Shown piece after piece: positions 1 to 8,045 of a stretch of 64,000 bases of DNA. Position numbers and translations under genes: made by a program. The notes under the pieces were generated by a model, which saw only the letters and a list, made by a program, of their open reading frames with translations, was not told the DNA's origin and did not search any database. Every line of letters starts with the position of its first letter. The first letter of the stretch is position 1. The DNA is from JAMXLO01 sp963818775 (GTDB taxonomy: Bacteria > Pseudomonadota > Alphaproteobacteria > Acetobacterales > Acetobacteraceae): positions 1 through 64,000 of the forward strand of contig CAWFUF010000017.1 in NCBI GenBank assembly GCA_963818775.1. The letters run 5' to 3'.

Positions 1-2
1 CG

Positions 3-197
3 TTCATCGACGAGCAGGCCGCCCAGTGCGGCTACTGCATCAACGGCATGATCATGCAGGCTGCCGCCCTGCTCGCGAAGACAAAGCGGCCGACCGAGGA
101 CCAAGTCCGACAGGCGCTCGCCGCCAATCTTTGCAAATGCGGCACTCACATCCGAATCCTGCGCGCCATCATGCGCGCCTCCGAGCAGATGGGCTGA
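3..197 (+). CDS. [2Fe-2S]-binding small subunit of a molybdenum hydroxylase (C-terminal part)
   Basis: The window opens inside this gene; 64 C-terminal residues remain. They contain CGYC and, 38 residues later, CKCG, the ligand pattern of the second (all-helical) [2Fe-2S] domain of xanthine dehydrogenase/aldehyde oxidase/isoquinoline oxidoreductase small subunits (CoxS/IorA type). The family role is to pass electrons from the molybdenum centre on the large subunit to an acceptor. The stop lies 5 bases before the start of the molybdopterin subunit, so the two form one operon. The N-terminal plant-ferredoxin domain is outside the window. The exact substrate cannot be told from this fragment. 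Confidence 0.9.
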   Translation, partial: FIDEQAAQCGYCINGMIMQAAALLAKTKRPTEDQVRQALAANLCKCGTHIRILRAIMRASEQMG

Positions 198-202
198 GCG
201 CC

Positions 203-2410
203 ATGCTCGACAGGCAACTCTCACGCCGCTTTTGTCTGAAGGCTGGCGGATCGCTAATCGTCACGTTCGCCTCACGGCGCATGCCACCAGGGCGGCGCCC
301 TCCGGCCCGCAGCAGAAAAGCCTCGCCGTCGACGAGGTCGGGAGCTTCATCGCGATCGACAGCGACGGCTTGGTACATCTATTCCGGGAAGGTGGAGTTG
401 GGCACCGGTGTGCTCACGGCCATCACACAGATTGCCGCGGAGGAGCTGTCCGTGCGGCTCGACCGGGTCGCCATCGTTCAGGGCGATACCGAGCTTACGC
501 CTAACCAGGAACCGACCTACGCCAGCTTGACGGTGCAGAACGGCGGCATGCAGATCCGCCGAGCGGCGGCGACCGCGCGTGAGGCGTTGCTCGATCTCGC
601 CGCCAGCCGGCTCGGCGTCCCGCTAGCCCAGCTTGCAACACGGAACGGAACTGTCAGCCTTCGGTCGCGCGGATCAGGGCTAACCTATCCGGAACTGCTG
701 GGCGACAAATCCTTCACCGTGAAGGTCGATCCCGCGGCTCCACTGAAGGACCCGAAGGACTACACGATCGTCGGTACCCCCATGCCCAGGCTTGATATTC
801 CTGCGAAGATCATGGGGACGTTCACCTTCGTACAGGACGTCCGGCTGCCCGGCATGCTGCACGCCCGGACGATCCACCCGGCCGCAGTCGGGGCGAAACT
901 GGAAAGCTGGAACGACGAGTCCTGCCGAGCCATCCCCGGTTATCTGCGCGCCGTGTGCAAACGCGACTTCCTGGCCGTGGTGGCGACCAATGAATGGGCC
1001 GCCATCCGCGCAATGGCAGCGATCAACGCTGTCTGGTCAGCCGCGGCAGAGTTGCCCGACGAGGCGCATCTCTACCAATTCGTGCGAGCCTCCAAGATCG
1101 ACCGCAACGAGGTCTTGCAAAGCATCGGCGACACGACCGAGGCGCGGAAGACAGGCGTCAAGGCGTTTCAGGCAAGCTATGAACTCGCGATGAACACGCA
1201 TGGATCGATCGGTCCGTCATGCGCCGTTGCCGACTTCAAGGATGGCGAGCTCACGGTCTGGACGCCGTCGCAAGCCAGTCACCTGCTGCGCCAGCAGTTG
1301 GCCGTGATGCTGCAACTCCCGCCCGAGCGCGTCCGCTGCATCTATGTCGAGGGCGCGGGATGCTATGGCCGTAACGGCTCGGACGACTGCTCGTCCGAGG
1401 CGGCGCTGGTCGCGGCGGAAATCGGCCGGCCGATCCGGCTGCAATGGATGCGCGCCGATGAGCACGGTTGGGACCCAAAAGGGCCACCGACCGTGCTCGA
1501 CTATCACGCCGCTGTCGGTGCCAAAGGAGACATCGTCGCCTGGGAAGCAGATATGTTCCTGGCCGAGCAGCCAACTAAACGATCAGGTGTGACGCTGCTC
1601 GCGGCCACGTTGGCGGACCTTCCTCGTTACGGCCCATCGACGCCCGGCTTCTACAATCCGGGCCTCGGGATTCCGTATGGGCTTGCGAACAGTAAGTTGA
1701 CAGCGCACTGGATCACGGAGATGCCGTTGCCGGCGGCCTGGATACGCGCGCCGGCGCGCATGCAGAACACTTTCGGCAACGAATGCTTCCTCGACGAAAT
1801 CGCTGCGGCTACTGGCGTCGATCCTTTCGAGATGCGGCTTCGCCATCTTGACGATCAGCGCGGCCTTCATCTTCTCGATCGTCTGCGGCAATTCGCGAAG
1901 TGGGAGGCGCGAGGATCTCGCCCGCGTGACACCGGCGCCCGCGCGCGTGGTCGCGGCGTGGCCTACACGAAATACGAGTTGGTGCGAACCTATGTCGGTG
2001 TCGTCGCCGACGTTACCGTCAATCGAACGACCGGAACGGTCAGGGTCAATCGCGTCTGGGTCGTTCACGACTGCGGCCAGATCATCAACCCCGACGGTCT
2101 GCAGAACCAGATCGAAGGCAACGTCGTGCAAACGGTCAGCCGAACCTTGATCGAGAAGCTGACATTCAGCCGCACCGAGGTCACCAGCCTCAACTGGGGA
2201 AGCTACCCCATTCTGACCTTCCCGGATGTGCCCGAGGTCGCCATCGAACTGATCGACCGGCCCACCGAAGTGCCTTGGGGGGCCGGAGAGCCTACCACCT
2301 CGGTTGTGCCCGCTGCGATCGCGAACGCGGTCTTCGATGCGAGCGGCGCACGCTTGCGATCCGTGCCTTTCAGGCCTGGCATGGTGCTGGCCGCCTTGAA
2401 CAACCAATAG
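203..2410 (+). CDS. Molybdopterin-binding hydroxylase large subunit (xanthine dehydrogenase/IorB family), N-terminus frame-disturbed
   Basis: About 735 residues, the usual length for single-chain periplasmic IorB-type subunits that oxidise aldehydes or N-heterocycles at a Mo-cytosine dinucleotide centre. The ATG at 203 begins with an SRR-x2-LK twin-arginine-like signal. The C-terminus carries a GAGEP motif whose Glu fits the catalytic base of the family. Earlier marks are GKVELGTG (about residue 62) and NGGMQIRRAAA. Residues about 24-59 are read in the wrong frame: frame 1 of the same DNA gives the expected family sequence (LTAHATRAAPSG... to DGLVHLF), so one frame change near 270 and a compensating one near 385 restore the reading frame. 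It is coupled to the [2Fe-2S] subunit upstream and followed after 14 bases by oxidase genes. Substrate unknown. Confidence 0.87.
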   Translation: MLDRQLSRRFCLKAGGSLIVTFASRRMPPGRRPPARSRKASPSTRSGASSRSTATAWYIYSGKVELGTGVLTAITQIAAEELSVRLDRVAIVQGDTELTPNQEPTYASLTVQNGGMQIRRAAATAREALLDLAASRLGVPLAQLATRNGTVSLRSRGSGLTYPELLGDKSFTVKVDPAAPLKDPKDYTIVGTPMPRLDIPAKIMGTFTFVQDVRLPGMLHARTIHPAAVGAKLESWNDESCRAIPGYLRAVCKRDFLAVVATNEWAAIRAMAAINAVWSAAAELPDEAHLYQFVRASKIDRNEVLQSIGDTTEARKTGVKAFQASYELAMNTHGSIGPSCAVADFKDGELTVWTPSQASHLLRQQLAVMLQLPPERVRCIYVEGAGCYGRNGSDDCSSEAALVAAEIGRPIRLQWMRADEHGWDPKGPPTVLDYHAAVGAKGDIVAWEADMFLAEQPTKRSGVTLLAATLADLPRYGPSTPGFYNPGLGIPYGLANSKLTAHWITEMPLPAAWIRAPARMQNTFGNECFLDEIAAATGVDPFEMRLRHLDDQRGLHLLDRLRQFAKWEARGSRPRDTGARARGRGVAYTKYELVRTYVGVVADVTVNRTTGTVRVNRVWVVHDCGQIINPDGLQNQIEGNVVQTVSRTLIEKLTFSRTEVTSLNWGSYPILTFPDVPEVAIELIDRPTEVPWGAGEPTTSVVPAAIANAVFDASGARLRSVPFRPGMVLAALNNQ

Positions 2411-2424
2411 CACCGATAGAGGTC

Positions 2425-2649
2425 ATGGCGCCCATGCCAACCGCCGACGATCCAGTTGCAGACCACGTCTCCGCAGCGGCCCTCAGGGAAAACGTCGCAC
2501 TGATCGGTACCCAGGAAGAGGTGCGGAGGATCGTCGTGATGGGTCCTCGCGGTGCCATGGCTTTGGCGGCAACGACCGTGGCGATGCTGATCGCAATCTG
2601 GACTGCGTTCTTCGTCTTCGTCTTCTTGCCGCGAGGTCCCGTTGGCTGA
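2425..2649 (+). CDS. Small single-helix membrane protein of the oxidase operon (subunit IIa-like)
   Basis: 74 residues from the ATG at 2425. About 42 polar N-terminal residues are followed by one hydrophobic segment (about residues 44-68, MALAATTVAMLIAIW...) and a short tail. It sits 14 bases after the molybdohydroxylase and overlaps the subunit II gene by 8 bases, so it is translated with the oxidase. Small B-type (ba3) oxidases have a one-helix subunit IIa that replaces the missing first helix of subunit II; size and position fit that role, but there is no diagnostic motif. The function is therefore inferred from context. A second ATG at 2434 would shorten it by three residues. Confidence 0.6.
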   Translation: MAPMPTADDPVADHVSAAALRENVALIGTQEEVRRIVVMGPRGAMALAATTVAMLIAIWTAFFVFVFLPRGPVG

Positions 2650-3202
2650 GTCGATCACACCCACCGGCGATGTCGTCGATCCGTCGGAACGGCGATGGGC
2701 GTATGTCGTCGCGGGCGTAATCGCCTTCATCTTCGCCGTGATCACCTTCACCAGCCTGCATTGGGTTGCCGAGCCGCCGTCGAATGTGGAAACGATCGAT
2801 GCCAGCCGCATCCATCTGTCGGGGGAGTTCACCGAAGCCAACCTCGGCACCGCGGTACAGCCGGACGGATCGGTCGTGGTCCGCGTCATCGCACAACAAT
2901 ATACCTTCGTTCCGCAATGCATCGTTGTGCCGACCGGCACCCCGGTCGTTTTCCGCGTGACAACTCCCGGGGTTGTGCACGGCTTTCTGATTACCGGCAC
3001 AAACATCAACACCATGGTCGTACCGGGGTTCATATCCGAGGTGCGGACACGCTTCGAACAGGCAGGCGATCACCTGATGCCGTGCCATGAGTATTGCGGC
3101 GTCGGCCATGAAGCGATGTGGGCGCGGGTCAAGGTCGTCGATACCGCCGAGTTTGCCCGCAGCTATAGCGGCCAGAAGCGAGCGTCCTGTGCAGGGCAGT
3201 AG
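2642..3202 (+). CDS. Cytochrome c oxidase subunit II (CuA-containing)
   Basis: 186 residues. One N-terminal transmembrane helix (about residues 20-40) anchors a periplasmic cupredoxin domain. The binuclear CuA site is complete: a His in the VVHGF segment, then CHEYCGVGHEAM, giving Cys-x3-Cys-x3-His-x2-Met. The protein accepts electrons from cytochrome c and passes them to the haem-copper subunit. The only plausible start is TTG at 2642, which overlaps the previous gene by 8 bases with a GAGG ribosome-binding site at 2633; no in-frame ATG lies upstream of the anchor. A single N-terminal helix suggests a B-type (ba3-like) oxidase. Confidence 0.92.
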   Translation: MAESITPTGDVVDPSERRWAYVVAGVIAFIFAVITFTSLHWVAEPPSNVETIDASRIHLSGEFTEANLGTAVQPDGSVVVRVIAQQYTFVPQCIVVPTGTPVVFRVTTPGVVHGFLITGTNINTMVVPGFISEVRTRFEQAGDHLMPCHEYCGVGHEAMWARVKVVDTAEFARSYSGQKRASCAGQ

Positions 3203-4808
3203 CCGCCTGGTCCTCGCGCATTTCTGGGCGGCCTTCGCGGCGTTCGCGGTCGCGATTCCGCTCGGGGCCTGGCAGATGCTGGTGCGCAGCCCACTGCATC
3301 AATGGGTGGACCCGGAGCAGTACTATCGGGCTGTGACGGCGCACGGCACGGTGCTCGCCTATGTTTTCCCCACGCTATTCGCGATGGGGTTCGGCTACGC
3401 GGTTTGCGCGGTTTCGCTTGGGCGCCCGATGCACGGAACGCGGCTGGCATGGGCCTCGCTCTGGCTCGTCATCGTTGGCGCGCTGATCGCGATTGCGACG
3501 GTGGCCGCGGGCGACGCGACGGTGCTCTACACGTTCTATCCGCCCCTACAGGGCAGCCCGTTCTATTACATCGGCATTCTGATCGCGGTGCTCGGCTCAT
3601 GGCTTTGGATCGGGCTCATGGTCTCGCATTTCGAGCGTTGGAAGCGCGATAATCCCGGCCTGCCGGTTCCGCTTGCCATGTTCGCGACCACGGCGGGCGC
3701 GCTACTTTGGGCGTGGACATCGCTCGGCGTCGGGTCGGAGATTATCTTCTTGATCCTGCCCAACGCCTTCGGTCTAACGCCCACGATCGATGCCGGCCTA
3801 GCCCGCGTGCTCTTTTCCTGGACCCTGCACGGCATCGTCTATTTCTGGCTGATCCCCGCCTACACCGCGTTCTATGTGCTGCTTCCGCAGGCTGCGGGCG
3901 GTCGGCTCTACAGCGACAAGATGGGGCGCATTGCCTTCCTCCAATTGCTGATTTTCGCGATGCCGATTGGCATTCATCATCTGTTTGCTGATCCGCAGGT
4001 CGGCGCCGGCATCAAGTTTCTCCAGACCGTGTTCACGGGCATGGTTGCCGTGCCCACGCTCCTCACGATTTTCACCATCTGCGCGTCGCTTGAGATCGCC
4101 GGCCGTCTGCGAGGCGGAACCGGTGTGTTCGGATGGATAGCGGCACTGCCGTGGGATCGCCCCTTCGTGCTGGCGTCGGGATTCTCGATGGTCATGCTGG
4201 GCATCGGTGGCGCGAGCGGCCTGATCAACATGAGCTACGCGCTGAATTCGACCGTTCACAACACGCAGTGGGTCACCGGCCATTTCCACCTGATCTATGG
4301 CGGCTCGGTGGTGATCATGTATTTCGCCATTGCGTACGAGTTATGGCCAAGGCTCACGGGGCGACCGCTGATCGCACCGCTGATCGTCACGCTGCAACTT
4401 TGGAGCTGGTTCGTCGGCATGCTCGTCGTGACCTTGCCATGGCACGTGGTGGGCGTCATGGGTCAGCCTCGGCGCATGGCCTACTACGACTTCAATGATC
4501 CGGCGCTGGCGCCGCAGGCGATCTGGGTCAGCACCTCGGCCGTTGGCGGTTTCGTCCTCGTTGTCTCCGCCGTCCTGCTGATCGGCGTTCTCCTCGCGTC
4601 GCACGCCGCACGGCGGGCCTCGGTCCGACCCCTCACATTCTCGCTCGCGGTCGATCCGCCGCGCTGGCTGCCGGCCTCTTTGAATGGGTTCGGAGTGTGG
4701 ATACTGCTGGTGGTGGGCCTGACCGTCGCGAACTACGGCTACCCAATCGCGCAATTTCTTTATCTTCAGAGCACGGGCGTGCCAGCCTATCTGGTGCAAG
4801 TCCATTGA
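3189..4808 (+). CDS. Cytochrome c oxidase subunit I (haem-copper oxidase, B-type-like)
   Basis: About 539 residues and strongly hydrophobic, with some twelve membrane helices. Haem and copper ligands are visible in order: AHGT (His52), LHGIVYF in the position of the His-x3-Tyr copper/crosslink motif, the IHH pair for CuB, and TGHFH near residue 360 for the two haems. This is the proton-pumping O2-reducing subunit in the inner membrane. I chose the GTG at 3189 because homologues begin just before the first helix; it overlaps subunit II by 14 bases. Upstream in-frame sequence from 3087 is only the shadow of subunit II. Confidence 0.92.
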   Translation: MQGSSRLVLAHFWAAFAAFAVAIPLGAWQMLVRSPLHQWVDPEQYYRAVTAHGTVLAYVFPTLFAMGFGYAVCAVSLGRPMHGTRLAWASLWLVIVGALIAIATVAAGDATVLYTFYPPLQGSPFYYIGILIAVLGSWLWIGLMVSHFERWKRDNPGLPVPLAMFATTAGALLWAWTSLGVGSEIIFLILPNAFGLTPTIDAGLARVLFSWTLHGIVYFWLIPAYTAFYVLLPQAAGGRLYSDKMGRIAFLQLLIFAMPIGIHHLFADPQVGAGIKFLQTVFTGMVAVPTLLTIFTICASLEIAGRLRGGTGVFGWIAALPWDRPFVLASGFSMVMLGIGGASGLINMSYALNSTVHNTQWVTGHFHLIYGGSVVIMYFAIAYELWPRLTGRPLIAPLIVTLQLWSWFVGMLVVTLPWHVVGVMGQPRRMAYYDFNDPALAPQAIWVSTSAVGGFVLVVSAVLLIGVLLASHAARRASVRPLTFSLAVDPPRWLPASLNGFGVWILLVVGLTVANYGYPIAQFLYLQSTGVPAYLVQVH

Positions 4809-5620
4809 CACGCGACGGCGGACAAGCTGCGCCGGACCCGCAATTCACCATCTGGATCGGCGCCACGATCGCCCTGTTCATCGTTGCGGTCTTCGTTGGC
4901 TTTATCCTGTTGCCTTCGGCGCAACCCGGTGCCCTCAATCTCTGGAGCGCGATCTGCCGCGCTGTCGGATTGCCGAGCGAGAACGGCCGCGCTGCTGGCT
5001 CCCCGATCGCGGGGCAACCGGCATCGACCGTCGCTTGGACCGTTGCAACTCGCGAGCTTCTGACGCAAGGCGGCACCGCGCGCGGTGCCGCCTTGGCGAC
5101 GACCTGCAACAACTGCCATGGCGCGAACGGTCTCAGCAACGATGCCGCCATCCCGAACCTCGTCGGCCAAACCGTTGCCGCGATCTACAAGCAACTTGTT
5201 GACTTCAAGGAAGGCCGGCGCAGTGCGGCGGTCATGGGCGTTTATGTCGACTCGTTGTCGCGAGTGGCGATGGTCGACCTCGCCGCCTATTATGCCTCAT
5301 TGCCCAACCCCTTCGCGGGAGCAACGACGACATCGGAGTCCGCCTATCCCGTTGCGCGCAATCTGGTTGAACGCGGCAGTCCCATGCGGAGTGTTGCGTC
5401 GTGCGCCGCGTGTCATGGGCCGTTGGGCCTCACGTTTGACGCGCCCAACCTGCAAGGCCAGCAGCGCGCCTACCTCGAACAGCAGATGCAGGCGTTGCGG
5501 TCGGGTAGCCGGCACAACGACATCAGCGAGCAGATGCGCAGCGTCGCGCGCCATCTGACGCAGAACGAGATAGCAATGCTGGCCGCGTATTACTCGAGCC
5601 TTGCCATGACTGGACGGTAG
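4805..5620 (+). CDS. Membrane-anchored diheme cytochrome c (cytochrome c4-like)
   Basis: About 271 residues. A TTG at 4805 overlaps the subunit I stop by 4 bases. An N-terminal transmembrane segment (about residues 14-38) anchors two class I cytochrome domains, each with a CxxCH haem site: CNNCH near residue 101 and CAACH near residue 201. Domain spacing and sequence (GxNGLS..., LVGQTVAAIYKQL; GLTFDAPNLQGQ) resemble cytochrome c4 and the diheme cytochromes of alcohol/aldehyde dehydrogenases. It probably carries electrons from the molybdohydroxylase to the CuA site of the oxidase encoded just upstream. It is the last gene of the operon; no clear terminator hairpin follows. Confidence 0.9.
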   Translation: MTRDGGQAAPDPQFTIWIGATIALFIVAVFVGFILLPSAQPGALNLWSAICRAVGLPSENGRAAGSPIAGQPASTVAWTVATRELLTQGGTARGAALATTCNNCHGANGLSNDAAIPNLVGQTVAAIYKQLVDFKEGRRSAAVMGVYVDSLSRVAMVDLAAYYASLPNPFAGATTTSESAYPVARNLVERGSPMRSVASCAACHGPLGLTFDAPNLQGQQRAYLEQQMQALRSGSRHNDISEQMRSVARHLTQNEIAMLAAYYSSLAMTGR

Positions 5621-5863
5621 GAATTTGATTCTTTCTTCAACTGAACAACCCTGCGGAATTGTACGCCCGGACTCGCGATTATAGGAGAGCCGTGCTTTGC
5701 ACTCGTCGTCGAAGCGCTTACCATCCTCTGTCATGTTGTCAGTTGTCATCGCAGGGCGTGACACGCGTGCGGAGCAGCCAGATCATTGGTCTGCTTCGCG
5801 CATTGGCCAAACGCGCCTGCACAACACATAGCCGTAGAGGCATTTCGGAAGGAGGGGCTGTTC
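5621..5863. other. Intergenic gap after the oxidase operon
   Basis: About 240 bases with no convincing reading frame, RNA gene or repeat. It separates the oxidase operon from the FGE/sulfatase group and presumably holds the promoter of the latter, but I could not pick out a clear -35/-10 pair. Confidence 0.4.
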
Positions 5864-5974
5864 GTGATCTGCTTGGCTTTTCGCCTTGTCGTGTCGTTAT
5901 CGCCGAAGGCGCTTGCCCAGCGCGGTGGTGGTTGGGTCGGATTGCCAATTGGACGTAGCGACGATGAAGCTTGA
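5864..5974 (+). CDS. Possible small protein with signal-peptide-like N-terminus
   Basis: A strong Shine-Dalgarno (AAGGAGGGG, 5848-5856) precedes a GTG at 5864 that opens 36 residues: a hydrophobic stretch ending in KALAQ, then a short Gly-rich tail, stopping at 5974. It could be a leader peptide, a small secreted protein, or the displaced signal peptide of the following FGE gene, whose reading frame opens at 5968. Too short to assign; reported because the ribosome-binding site is better than that of the FGE itself. Confidence 0.3.
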   Translation: MICLAFRLVVSLSPKALAQRGGGWVGLPIGRSDDEA

Positions 5975-6033
5975 CGCTGTTGCGCCGAAGCAGCCGCCAG
6001 AACTCGGCAGCAGAGTTCTCCTGCCGCGCTGAC

Positions 6034-6960
6034 ATGATCTGGATTCCCGGCGGTACGTTCCGTATGGGATCGGACAGGCACTATGCGGACGAGGCGCCAG
6101 TTCATCGCGTGACGGTCGACGCGTTCTGGATCGATCGCGTTCCAGTTACAAACCGCGAGTTCCGCAAATTCGTCAATGCGACCGGCTATGTCACCTTCGC
6201 CGAGATCGTGCCAGATCTGAATGATTATCCGGGCGCTCTGCCGAACATGCTCAAGGCGGGCTCGCTGGTTTTCGATCCACCGAAGCATGCAGTCGATACC
6301 CACAGCTGGAACCAGTGGTGGACATTCAAGTTCGGTGCCAACTGGAGACGGCCCTACGGACCACGCAGTTCTATCAGCGGGCTGCATGATCATCCCGTCG
6401 TTCACGTCGCGTTCAGGGATGCCCGAGCCTACGCGAAATGGGCCGGCAAGGACTTGCCGACCGAAGCGGAATGGGAGTTTGCGGCTCGCGGCGGGCTCGA
6501 CGGCACCGAGTTCGCCTGGGGGGATAAGTTCACGCCTGATGGCAAGCAGATGGCGAACACTTGGCAAGGCACGTTCCCGCACGAGAATCTCAAGCTTGAT
6601 GGATACGAGCGCACCTCGCCGGTGACCGCATTCTCGCCGAATGGCTATAACGTCTACGACATGATCGGCAACGTGTGGGAATGGACCACCGATTGGTACT
6701 CGGCCAAACACGAGGCGGACGTCCCCAAGGCCTGCTGTATCCCGGAAAATCCGCGAGGTGGCCGCGAGGAGACGAGCTACGACCCCTGCCTGCCCAACAT
6801 CAAGATCCCTCGCAAGGTGCTTAAGGGCGGCTCGCACCTATGTGCGCCGAATTATTGCCGTCGCTACCGCCCGGCCGCACGTCATCTAGAGCCGGTGGAT
6901 ACGTCAACGAGCCATGTAGGCTTCCGCTGCGTTGTTCGTCAGGTGCGAGAATCGCGATGA
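6034..6960 (+). CDS. Formylglycine-generating enzyme (sulfatase-modifying factor)
   Basis: About 308 residues. It begins at the family core (MIWIPGGTFRMGSD) and ends with the active-site block GGSHLCAPNYCRRYRPAAR followed by HVGFRC. The Cys pair C-x4-C (Cys270/Cys275) matches the copper-binding catalytic cysteines of human SUMF1 and aerobic bacterial FGEs, which oxidise a sulfatase cysteine to C-alpha-formylglycine. Other marks are PTEAEWEFAARGG and GNVWEWT. No signal peptide is encoded in frame, so it should act in the cytoplasm, on the sulfatase encoded at 8046. A TTG at 5971 would add 21 residues. The stop overlaps the next ATG (ATGA). Confidence 0.93.
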   Translation: MIWIPGGTFRMGSDRHYADEAPVHRVTVDAFWIDRVPVTNREFRKFVNATGYVTFAEIVPDLNDYPGALPNMLKAGSLVFDPPKHAVDTHSWNQWWTFKFGANWRRPYGPRSSISGLHDHPVVHVAFRDARAYAKWAGKDLPTEAEWEFAARGGLDGTEFAWGDKFTPDGKQMANTWQGTFPHENLKLDGYERTSPVTAFSPNGYNVYDMIGNVWEWTTDWYSAKHEADVPKACCIPENPRGGREETSYDPCLPNIKIPRKVLKGGSHLCAPNYCRRYRPAARHLEPVDTSTSHVGFRCVVRQVRESR

Positions 6961-7515
6961 CCGAGTCGAATCCACAACAACTTGGGCTCATGCCCAAGCT
7001 GGTCGTCGTGCTCGGCATTTTACTGGTTGCGGCCGGCGTGCTTTGGCATGCCATTAGAGTGGAGGTTCTTGGACGCCTCCGGCGAACCTGCTCGACGCGC
7101 CGAGTGGCGCCGATATCGTTTCGCTTCATCCTGCAACCGTCGATGTCTGCGATTGTCGCCATCCATGATAGCGTCAAGGACGCGCGGGCCGGCCGCTTGC
7201 GGCATTTCTGGACAGTCGCGGGTAATCCGCGAGCGCATGGGACGTCTGCCCGAAGGGTTGATTGCGACGGCCAGAACCATCCTTCTCGGGATGGCGATGG
7301 ACGTGATTTACCAGTTCCTGGTATTCAAGACGTTCTATCCGGCTCAGGCGCTGCTCATCGCCCTCCTGCTAGCCTTTATTCCCTGCCTGCTGATCCGCGG
7401 GCCGGCCACACTTATCGTGCGCTGGTGGCACGGCAGTGCCTCGGGCAACCGGAACAAGTCTGTCTGTGTGGCGCATTGTGGGAGGATCCGGCGTGAGCGA
7501 ACGGGCGCAGACTGA
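6957..7515 (+). pseudogene. Frame-disrupted membrane protein gene between FGE and sulfatase
   Basis: An ATG at 6957 overlaps the FGE stop and opens a membrane-anchored N-terminus (MPKLVVVLGILLVAAGVLW). The coding signal then jumps frames: LLDAPSG in frame 2 (about 7105-7125), PISFRFILQPSM...KDARAGRLRHFWTVAGNPR in frame 0 (about 7118-7229), then ERMGRLPEGLIATAR... through two hydrophobic segments to RGPATLIVRWW in frame 1, stopping at 7515. Joined, these give one protein of about 185 residues resembling, from memory, conserved unknown membrane proteins near arylsulfatases. Three frame changes within 170 bases mean either a decayed gene or base-calling indels. Function unknown. Confidence 0.55.
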
Positions 7516-7975
7516 CGGCACGCTGTCCGGAAGTGGGCCGCCCATCGCCGGTCCAATCACGGGCAGGTTCGAAGTAAGGGCAACTGCATCAGATCATTTC
7601 TCCTGGCTGCGCACCCGCGCCAGCGTCGAGCGCACGCTGATGTCGTGGATACGCACGGCTGTCTCGCTGATCGGCTTCGGCTTCACGATCGTCCAATTCT
7701 TCGAGCGCATGCAGGAGCTTCCTGGGGTCAATCTGGCACTTCATCCCACCGCGCCGCGATACCTAGGGCTTGCATTGATTGCCTGTGGCATCCTGGCCCT
7801 TGTCGTTTCAATTTGGCAGTATCATTGGACAATTCGGTACCTGTGGAGCGGAAGTTTCGCGCCGATCGCGGGGATGACAAAGGAGGGAATGCAAACACCG
7901 CTTTATGCGGTCGCGTTCGCCCTCATGCTAATCGGCGTGTTCGCCTTCGGTGCCGTGCTGCTGCGTTTCGTGTAA
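7493..7975 (+). CDS. DUF202 (YidH) family membrane protein
   Basis: 160 residues. Start taken as GTG 7493 because GGAGGA lies 6 bases upstream; it overlaps the tail of the previous gene. After a polar N-terminus, DHFSWLRTRASVERTLMSWIRTAVSLIGFGFTI is the signature of the DUF202/YidH family: the conserved R-T-x2-SxxRT segment runs into the first of three membrane helices (about residues 55-75, 95-115 and 135-158). Inner-membrane protein; biochemical role not established. It lies between FGE and sulfatase genes in the same direction. Confidence 0.85.
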   Translation: MSERAQTDGTLSGSGPPIAGPITGRFEVRATASDHFSWLRTRASVERTLMSWIRTAVSLIGFGFTIVQFFERMQELPGVNLALHPTAPRYLGLALIACGILALVVSIWQYHWTIRYLWSGSFAPIAGMTKEGMQTPLYAVAFALMLIGVFAFGAVLLRFV

Positions 7976-8045
7976 CCGCCTGCAATGGCGGGTGAGCAAT
8001 CGCGAAGCCGTTCTGAAATTAGCAACCAGGTCAAAGGAGATCGAG

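Noticed and set aside
26..202. Upstream extension of the molybdohydroxylase frame
   Set aside because: It overlaps the real [2Fe-2S] subunit in another frame, and a Tat-type start exists at 203.
1583..2413. Long minus-strand frame opposite the molybdohydroxylase
   Set aside because: Antisense shadow in GC-rich DNA; the plus strand has family motifs and the minus translation has none.
5746..6837. 363-codon minus-strand frame across the FGE gene
   Set aside because: Shadow; the FGE active-site block on the plus strand is decisive.
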